This document shows, piece by piece, positions 7,597-12,185 of a DNA stretch of 12,185 bases. The stretch is from Chloroflexota bacterium (lineage in GTDB: Bacteria > Chloroflexota > Anaerolineae > Ardenticatenales > Ardenticatenaceae). Location: contig DOUV01000703.1 of NCBI GenBank assembly GCA_003520455.1, forward strand, positions 1 to 12,185, in the 5' to 3' direction. Under the pieces are notes generated by a model. It saw nothing but the letters and a program-made list of their open reading frames with translations. It had not been told where the DNA came from and did not search any database. Made by a program: the position numbers and the translations under genes. Position 1 is the first letter of the stretch. Each line of letters starts with the position of its first letter.

Positions 7597-9144
7597 TCAC
7601 GACAGAAACTGACCGTACAGTTGACGGCTGACCGGCTTAAGGGCCGGGTAAAGCTGCTGATAGATCTCGAACCACTCGGCGTACTGGGCGACCATCTTCG
7701 GGTCGGGCTCGTAGATCTTGCCGGGCTTGTAGACCCGCTCGAAGGCTTCCTGCTCGTCCCGGTACAATCCCACACCGATGCCGGCCAGCATCGCCGCTCC
7801 GAGCGGGCTTGCCTCCTCCACCTCCGGCACGTCGATGGGCACGCCGACCACGTCGGCCTTGTTCTGCATCCAGAACCTGTTGCGCGCCGCGCCCCCCACC
7901 ACAACCAGCTTATCAGACCTCACCCCCAGACCGCGTTCCATGGCCGAGACAATGTCCAGAAACTGGTAATCCAGGCCCTCAATCAGAGCACGCAGGATAT
8001 CGCCCCTGGTTGCCAGACTGCTGAGCCCGACGAACGCCCCTAACGAGCTCGAATCTACCACGGGGCAGCCAGCGCCGGACATGTGCGGCAGGAACATGAC
8101 GCCGCGCGCCCCGGCAGGCGAAGCCGCTGCCCAGTTCATCAGATAGTCCCAATCGGCGCCACCCTCCTTCTCGGCCAGGTACCTGGCCTCGAAGCCGTAC
8201 TCCCTGCGGTACCACTCGAGAGCCTCGGCCGCGACAGCGGCTCCCATCACTGAGTACAGATTGCGCGAGACGTGTGCTTCCACGGTCACGCCCATTTGCT
8301 GTGCCTCTGGCGTCAGCACAGGCTCAGGAATGGCGGCCAGGACGACCTCCCATGTTCCGGTCACATCGAGCACTACCCCTGGCGTGAAGGCCCCCACCGG
8401 CAGCGCGCCACACAGGTAATCGTGGCCACCCAGCACAACTGGCGTCCCCACCGGCAACCCCGTCGCTTCGGCCGCGGCCGGACTCACCTCGCCCAGCACG
8501 GTGCCGCTGGGATACGGATCGCACATCAGTCGGCCGTCGATGCCCGACAGTCCGAGAATTTCGTCGGACCAGTTCAGGCTGCGTTGGTCGAAAAGGAGGG
8601 TGCAGGAGGCCATGCTGTAGTCGGTTGCCTGGCGCCCACAGAGCATGAAGTTCAGGAAGTCCTCGATGAGCAACCACTTGTGCGTGCGCGCCAGGATTTC
8701 CGGCTCGTGCTCGGCCATCCACAGCAGTCGCAGGGCCGTGCTGAACCGCCAGAGGGTGTTGCCGCCGATGGAAAAGGTCTTCTCGGCTCCGATATTCTCC
8801 AGCCACCATTGGTGCTGGGGCTCAGTGCGTGGGCAGTGCCAGCTAATGAAGGGATAGAGCCAGCGCCCATTCTCGTCCACCGGCACCCCGTCCATCCCCA
8901 TGCCGGTGACCGCCACGGCCTTGATCGAGCGGGGATCACCCAATCGTGCGACGACGTCTTTCACGACGCCCGCCGTTCCGCCCCAGATCTGCTCGGGTTG
9001 CCAGACCGTCCACTCAGGGTGGTCAGGGTACGGATGGTAGCGCTCGGTGGGCACGCTGCTGCTCGCGATGAGGCTGCCATCGAGATCGTAGGCGATGGCT
9101 TTGAGGCTCGTCGAGCCCAGGTCAATACCCATCAGGTAGTCCAT
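7597..9144 (-). CDS. FGGY carbohydrate kinase, L-fuculokinase (FucK)-like
   Basis: A 515-residue sugar kinase, distinct in subfamily from the LyxK-like one in this cluster. The phosphate loop is GIDLGST (6-12). VTGMGMDGVPVD (79-90) and PFISWHCPRTE (98-108) match remembered E. coli FucK (VTTFGVDG, PIISWKCPRT), and GTPVVLGGHDYLCG (233-246) contains the expected catalytic base Asp242. GGAARNRFW and EEASPLGAAM form the C-terminal nucleotide site. The ATG at 9144 is chosen because GGAGGT lies 6 bases upstream. Upstream in-frame starts have no SD and would add about 25 residues unlike the family. Substrate could be L-fuculose, D-ribulose or another ketose. YgcE-like kinases of unknown substrate are also close. 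It follows the UroD-like gene after a 96-base gap that holds an 18-bp palindrome. Confidence 0.88.
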   Translation of the reverse strand: MDYLMGIDLGSTSLKAIAYDLDGSLIASSSVPTERYHPYPDHPEWTVWQPEQIWGGTAGVVKDVVARLGDPRSIKAVAVTGMGMDGVPVDENGRWLYPFISWHCPRTEPQHQWWLENIGAEKTFSIGGNTLWRFSTALRLLWMAEHEPEILARTHKWLLIEDFLNFMLCGRQATDYSMASCTLLFDQRSLNWSDEILGLSGIDGRLMCDPYPSGTVLGEVSPAAAEATGLPVGTPVVLGGHDYLCGALPVGAFTPGVVLDVTGTWEVVLAAIPEPVLTPEAQQMGVTVEAHVSRNLYSVMGAAVAAEALEWYRREYGFEARYLAEKEGGADWDYLMNWAAASPAGARGVMFLPHMSGAGCPVVDSSSLGAFVGLSSLATRGDILRALIEGLDYQFLDIVSAMERGLGVRSDKLVVVGGAARNRFWMQNKADVVGVPIDVPEVEEASPLGAAMLAGIGVGLYRDEQEAFERVYKPGKIYEPDPKMVAQYAEWFEIYQQLYPALKPVSRQLYGQFLS

Positions 9145-9196
9145 AATTCGACCTCCGTTGAATGGATAGTCTGGTAAACCAGCACACGCAATGACT

Positions 9197-9228
9197 TCTC
9201 GATGCCCGAGAGACGGCAATTGCCGTCT
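9197..9228. promoter_or_regulatory. 18-bp perfect palindrome with an overlapping small hairpin, between UroD-like and FucK-like genes
   Basis: AGACGGCAATTGCCGTCT (9211-9228) is a perfect 18-bp palindrome, beginning 12 bases beyond the UroD-like stop. As RNA it gives a 7-bp stem with an AATT loop. A second dyad TCTCG/CGAGA (9197-9201/9207-9211) overlaps it by one base. Symmetry and position about 65 bases upstream of the FucK-like start fit either a repressor operator for an internal promoter or an intercistronic processing or attenuation hairpin. No T tract follows in the - direction, so a simple terminator is unlikely. I saw no second copy in the window. Confidence 0.5.
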
Positions 9229-9240
9229 GTCAAGAGGCCG

Positions 9241-10275
9241 TCAGAGGACCGGATAGTGCCCGTACTCCTGCAAGGTGCGCAGCATAGCCAGGTAGTTCTC
9301 CGGCTTGACCGCCGAGTGGATGCTGTTGCTGGACGACAGGATGTAACCGCCGCCTGGCATCCCCTTCCGCAAGGCCTCTCTGGTCTCCGCGATCACGTCT
9401 TCCGGAGTCCCGAACGTCATGGTCTGAGCGCAGTCTACATTGCCCTTAAGCGCGACCCGGTCGCCATACTTCGCCTTCACCTCCCCCAGTTCCATGCCGG
9501 CCGAAGGGTCAATCGGGTCCAGGCAGTCAATCCCGGAGTCCACGATCATGTCGATGATGGACCACAGGTTGCCGTCGGTGTGTTTGATGATCGGGAGACC
9601 CACCTCGTGGAAGCCGGCAACGACCCGGCAGAGGCCGGGATAGAGAAACTCGCGGAAGTGCCTGGGCGACATCATCGGGCCACGCTTGTGAGCGTAATCA
9701 TCACCGGTCCAGACGAAATCGGCACCGCGCGCGGCGACTTCTTTCGCCATTTTCAGATTGATGTCGACCGAAAGCTCCACCAACCCTCGCACCAGTTCGG
9801 GCTCGGTGACGAAAGAGACCAGAATCGTCTCCATGTCCGTCAGGTAGCGGGGCAGGGAGAAGACGTCGTTGAGGTGCACCCCGATGGCCTTCTTCCCTTT
9901 GAACTCGCGCACTGTCCGTTCCAGGCTCGTGTAGCGACCGGAGGCGTACGGATCGGGAGGGCGGTAGTGCTCCAGATCATCGAGCGTTTTGATCGGGCCG
10001 ACAACCGGATAGGTGTTCTCTTCCCCGGTGTCCTCGCGAACAATGGCCCATTCATCCCGCCAGCGGTTCGGAGCTACCTGTTCTTTGTGAAAGTCCGGAC
10101 CGACCAGGATGGCATCGAGTCCCATGCGCACCGCGAACTCATCCATGGTTTTGCAATCCGGGCAGAGGGCGTGGCGAACCCTTCGATCGATCATCCACTC
10201 GAAGTGGGGGACCCGATCCGGCTCCTCCCGGCGCAAGACCCGCATCACCCGCTCGTAAGAAGTCAACTCAGCCAT
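9241..10275 (-). CDS. UroD-fold methyltransferase-like protein
   Basis: A 344-residue protein of the uroporphyrinogen decarboxylase (COG0407) fold, in the branch that includes corrinoid-linked methyltransferases (MtaA, CmuA, MtoB/MtvB) rather than haem-pathway HemE. It opens with the branch-typical SYERVMRVLRREEPDRVP. It has HTDGN at 232-236 where MtaA has the zinc ligands His-x-Cys, GNVDC at 278-282 (Cys282), and HSAVKPEN at 320-327. The HTD form keeps His232 but replaces the MtaA cysteine by Asp234. True HemE features, such as the N-terminal arginine loop, are not evident. The ATG has GGAG and AGGA upstream and lies 42 bases after the aldolase stop. A partner role with the corrinoid protein at 2870-3523 is plausible. 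The methyl donor is unknown. Confidence 0.85.
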   Translation of the reverse strand: MAELTSYERVMRVLRREEPDRVPHFEWMIDRRVRHALCPDCKTMDEFAVRMGLDAILVGPDFHKEQVAPNRWRDEWAIVREDTGEENTYPVVGPIKTLDDLEHYRPPDPYASGRYTSLERTVREFKGKKAIGVHLNDVFSLPRYLTDMETILVSFVTEPELVRGLVELSVDINLKMAKEVAARGADFVWTGDDYAHKRGPMMSPRHFREFLYPGLCRVVAGFHEVGLPIIKHTDGNLWSIIDMIVDSGIDCLDPIDPSAGMELGEVKAKYGDRVALKGNVDCAQTMTFGTPEDVIAETREALRKGMPGGGYILSSSNSIHSAVKPENYLAMLRTLQEYGHYPVL

Positions 10276-10317
10276 CTGTTCCTATCTCCAGTTTGAACGG
10301 CGTGTCGGTGTCCAGTA

Positions 10318-10962
10318 CTAGCGCTGGCCGTACGAGTTCTCGTACAGATCGGCAATCTCCATCACCTGCGCTTCGGTCATGGTGATCGGTCGGCCGCGCA
10401 GCATAGCCAGGTGCGTGATCTTGGCGATCTCTTCCACCTCAACAGCCATCTTGGTGGCCTGCCGAGCCGACGAGCCGATGGTGAAGACGCCGTGATTCTG
10501 CATGATGATGGCGCGCGAGCGGCCGATCTTGGCAACGACCTCCTCGCCGATGGCCTCTCCGCCAATCGGAACATAGCCGCCCAGCGGAATCTCGCCGCCG
10601 ATCATGGCTGTCGCAGTCAGACAGGCGGGAATGGGCTGCCCCAGAGCGGCGAAGCTGGTCGCATAGGGCGAGTGCGTGTGCGCCACGCCGAAGACATCGG
10701 GCCGCTGGCGGTAGATGTACAGGTGGGTCGCGGCATCGACCGATGGCTTGAGATGCCCCTCAACGACGTTTCCTTCCAGGTCAACCACAACCATATCGGC
10801 CGGGGTCATCTGCTCGTAGCTGTAGCCGCTCGGCTTGATGACGACGAGGCTAGTCGCCCCGTCGCGCCCACTGACGTTGCCGCTGGTCATCTTGACCAAA
10901 CCGTTCTTCGGCAATTCAAGATTGCACTTCCAAACATTCTCGCGAAGTTCTTCCAACAACAT
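10318..10962 (-). CDS. Class II aldolase/epimerase (AraD/UlaF-like or FucA-like)
   Basis: A 214-residue zinc enzyme of the AraD/FucA fold. By family it either epimerises L-ribulose 5-phosphate at C4 to D-xylulose 5-phosphate or cleaves a ketose 1-phosphate to dihydroxyacetone phosphate and an aldehyde. Zinc ligands are His95, His97 and His157. Asp76 (PSVDAATH) and the C-terminal Tyr211 (SYGQR) match AraD Asp76 and Tyr229, and the N-terminal 100 residues align with AraD without gaps. However, the AraD catalytic Asp120 is Met120 here, and the roughly 15-residue insertion of 4-epimerases is missing, giving a FucA-like length. The start is the ATG at 10962 with GGAGG 6-7 bases upstream. A longer in-frame start at 11034 has no support. 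It follows the UlaE-like gene after 174 bases with no gene in them. Activity is therefore ambiguous. Confidence 0.87.
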   Translation of the reverse strand: MLLEELRENVWKCNLELPKNGLVKMTSGNVSGRDGATSLVVIKPSGYSYEQMTPADMVVVDLEGNVVEGHLKPSVDAATHLYIYRQRPDVFGVAHTHSPYATSFAALGQPIPACLTATAMIGGEIPLGGYVPIGGEAIGEEVVAKIGRSRAIIMQNHGVFTIGSSARQATKMAVEVEEIAKITHLAMLRGRPITMTEAQVMEIADLYENSYGQR

Positions 10963-11136
10963 GGGTATGCCTCCAATAGCTAGCAGAGTGGCATTCCTCG
11001 AGCGAGGAGGCCTCAAAAGCGACAAAAGTAGCAAGCGGCAAACGCCACTGCTTCCTCTGCAAGCCCACCATCATCGCCAGGATACATTGATGAACGCGCC
11101 CGGTTAATTGTCATCTGTCACCTGCCCCTTGAGTAT

Positions 11137-12006
11137 TCAGCCAGCCGGCACCTTCTCGGGCCAGGACGCGGTGAGCAGGCGCTCGACGAAATGGCGAGCC
11201 GTCGCCGCGGAGCGCACCGGCTCGCCGGTTGGGTCCATGTCCGCCCACAGCTCGACAGTGAGCGGGCCGCAGAAGCCGATCCGAGCCAGCGTGTGGAACG
11301 TCTCGACGAAGGGAACCGCACCCTCTTCAAATGGAACCCCGCGGATCACCCCGCGACGGGCATCCTTGACGTGCATCGCCACCAGGTGCCCGGCCGCCAG
11401 TGGCAGCTCATCAGGCGGCGAGTAGCCCGCGCCGACCAGGTTGCCCATATCGGCGTAGAGCTGGAACCAGGGCGAATTCAACTCGCGCACGAAGCGCATG
11501 GCCTTGCCGATCGAGTCGACCAGGGGCATGTCCACGTTCTCCAGCCCGAGCATCACCCCCGCCTGGCTGGCCCACTCAATCCCCTCACGCAGACCCTCCA
11601 CAAAGCGAGCCTCCGTCCGCTCGTTGCTGGGCTCGTAGAAGACGTCGTAGCCCATCACCTGGACGACGCGCACGCCGATCTCACTCGCCAGCGCGATCGT
11701 TTTCTGTAAGATGTCCAGTCCACGCCGGCGAACCTCAAGCGAGTGGCTGCCCAACGGGTACTTGCGGTGGCCGCTGAGGCAGACGGTCAAGATCGGCACG
11801 CCGCTGTCGGCGATCGCCCGGCGGAGCACCACCCGTTTGGAAGCCGGCCAGTCGAGCCGAGCCAGCCGGAGATTGCTCTCATCGATGGAGATCTCCACGA
11901 AATCGTAGCCGGCCTCGCCCGCCCCGCACAACCGCTCCTCCCAGGACCAATCGGGCGGCAGCGCCTTCTCGTAGAGGCCAACCGGCAAAACCGAATTCGC
12001 ACCCAT
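11137..12006 (-). CDS. ulaE: L-xylulose/L-ribulose 5-phosphate 3-epimerase, UlaE/SgbU type
   Basis: A 289-residue TIM-barrel epimerase that interconverts L-xylulose 5-phosphate and L-ribulose 5-phosphate. Similarity to remembered E. coli UlaE runs along the whole chain: LPVGLYEKALP (7-17), LSGHRKYPLGS (77-87), GYDVFYE (119-125), NSPWFQLYADMGNL (177-190), HVKDARRGV (212-220). The metal and catalytic residues Glu156, Asp186, His212 and Glu252 correspond, one position shifted, to UlaE Glu155, Asp185, His211 and Glu251. I chose the ATG at 12006, 10 bases after AAGGAG. An in-frame start 12 codons upstream adds residues with no match. It is the first gene of the cluster in the window. The gene or promoter that drives it lies at or beyond 12007. 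It is the best single clue that the pathway goes through L-xylulose 5-phosphate. Confidence 0.93.
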   Translation of the reverse strand: MGANSVLPVGLYEKALPPDWSWEERLCGAGEAGYDFVEISIDESNLRLARLDWPASKRVVLRRAIADSGVPILTVCLSGHRKYPLGSHSLEVRRRGLDILQKTIALASEIGVRVVQVMGYDVFYEPSNERTEARFVEGLREGIEWASQAGVMLGLENVDMPLVDSIGKAMRFVRELNSPWFQLYADMGNLVGAGYSPPDELPLAAGHLVAMHVKDARRGVIRGVPFEEGAVPFVETFHTLARIGFCGPLTVELWADMDPTGEPVRSAATARHFVERLLTASWPEKVPAG

Positions 12007-12119
12007 CCCCCAACGACTCCTTTTGGCCCGGCAACCGCTCAACGGAACCCGAAATCATCCTGTTCTTGACGTCATCCCGTTTCACGAGCGAGTCAAGAGA
12101 CAACCCCTGTCCGATCACA

Positions 12120-12180
12120 CAGCACGGCTAGAGCGCCGGTCACGTCCTCAGCCTTCCGAAGGCTGGTCGGGACCGTGCTG
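12120..12180. promoter_or_regulatory. Nested dyads upstream of the ulaE-like gene
   Basis: An outer 8-bp dyad CAGCACGG/CCGTGCTG (12120-12127/12173-12180) encloses an inner 7-bp hairpin CAGCCTT/AAGGCTG with a 3-base loop (12149-12165). It lies 114-174 bases upstream of the first gene, in its expected leader or promoter region. It could be a structured leader, the terminator of a gene beyond the window, or coincidence. I see no convincing -35/-10 pair on the - strand in 12007-12118 and no match to a riboswitch I know. Confidence 0.3.
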
Positions 12181-12185
12181 GCCCA

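Noticed and set aside
8272..9177. + strand open frame of 301 codons opposite the FucK-like kinase
   Set aside because: Same reasoning: the kinase motifs are on the - strand, and the + frame is rich in His, Arg and Gln with no recognisable domain.
9202..10296. + strand open frame of 364 codons opposite the UroD-like gene
   Set aside because: The - strand frame has clear UroD motifs and an SD. The + frame is its complement shadow with low-complexity composition.
12067..12074. TGACGTCA palindrome upstream of the ulaE-like gene
   Set aside because: Eight bases is too short to support a binding site, and no promoter elements are aligned with it.

Overview
The window is a GC-rich bacterial segment (about 60% by eye) from an organism I cannot name. 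Gene content and intergenic repeats would fit an uncultured soil or sediment lineage such as Chloroflexota, Rokubacteria or NC10-type bacteria, but no marker here settles this. The left edge (to 269) holds the 3' end of rsgA on the + strand. Every other gene lies on the - strand and reads from right to left. Most have a clear Shine-Dalgarno (SD) sequence 6-10 bases before the chosen start.

In transcription order the - strand carries: a UlaE/SgbU-type L-xylulose-5-phosphate 3-epimerase (11137-12006); an AraD/FucA-type class II aldolase or epimerase (10318-10962); a UroD-fold methyltransferase-like protein (9241-10275); an FGGY kinase most like FucK (7597-9144); a MalF-type and a MalG-type sugar ABC permease (6440-7381, 5578-6402); a second FGGY kinase most like LyxK (3924-5453); a 78-codon C-terminal remnant of a pyruvate/2-oxoacid dehydrogenase E1 beta subunit (3614-3850); a B12-binding corrinoid protein (2870-3523); an iron-dependent alcohol dehydrogenase (1544-2689); and a quinone oxidoreductase-like MDR protein (521-1510), which converges on rsgA.

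The core reads as a catabolic cluster for an unusual sugar. A LyxK-like kinase plus a UlaE-like 3-epimerase plus an AraD-like 4-epimerase would convert L-xylulose to D-xylulose 5-phosphate. A FucK-like kinase plus a class II aldolase plus an Fe-ADH would instead make dihydroxyacetone phosphate and a short aldehyde, which is then reduced. The permease pair would bring the sugar in, but no solute-binding protein or ATPase gene is present. Mixed into the cluster are the two halves typical of corrinoid methyl transfer, a UroD-like protein and a corrinoid carrier. This raises the possibility that the substrate is an O-methylated sugar or polyol that is demethylated before or during catabolism. That is inference, not proof.

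The intergenic regions hold several perfect dyads (307-356, 2717-2732, 2755-2804, 9211-9228) and 7-base degenerate repeats (2753-2806, 3888-3915). One repeat tract lies between the LyxK-like gene and the truncated E1 beta fragment. I saw no tRNA, rRNA, CRISPR array, transposase or origin. No gap without a gene exceeds about 260 bases.
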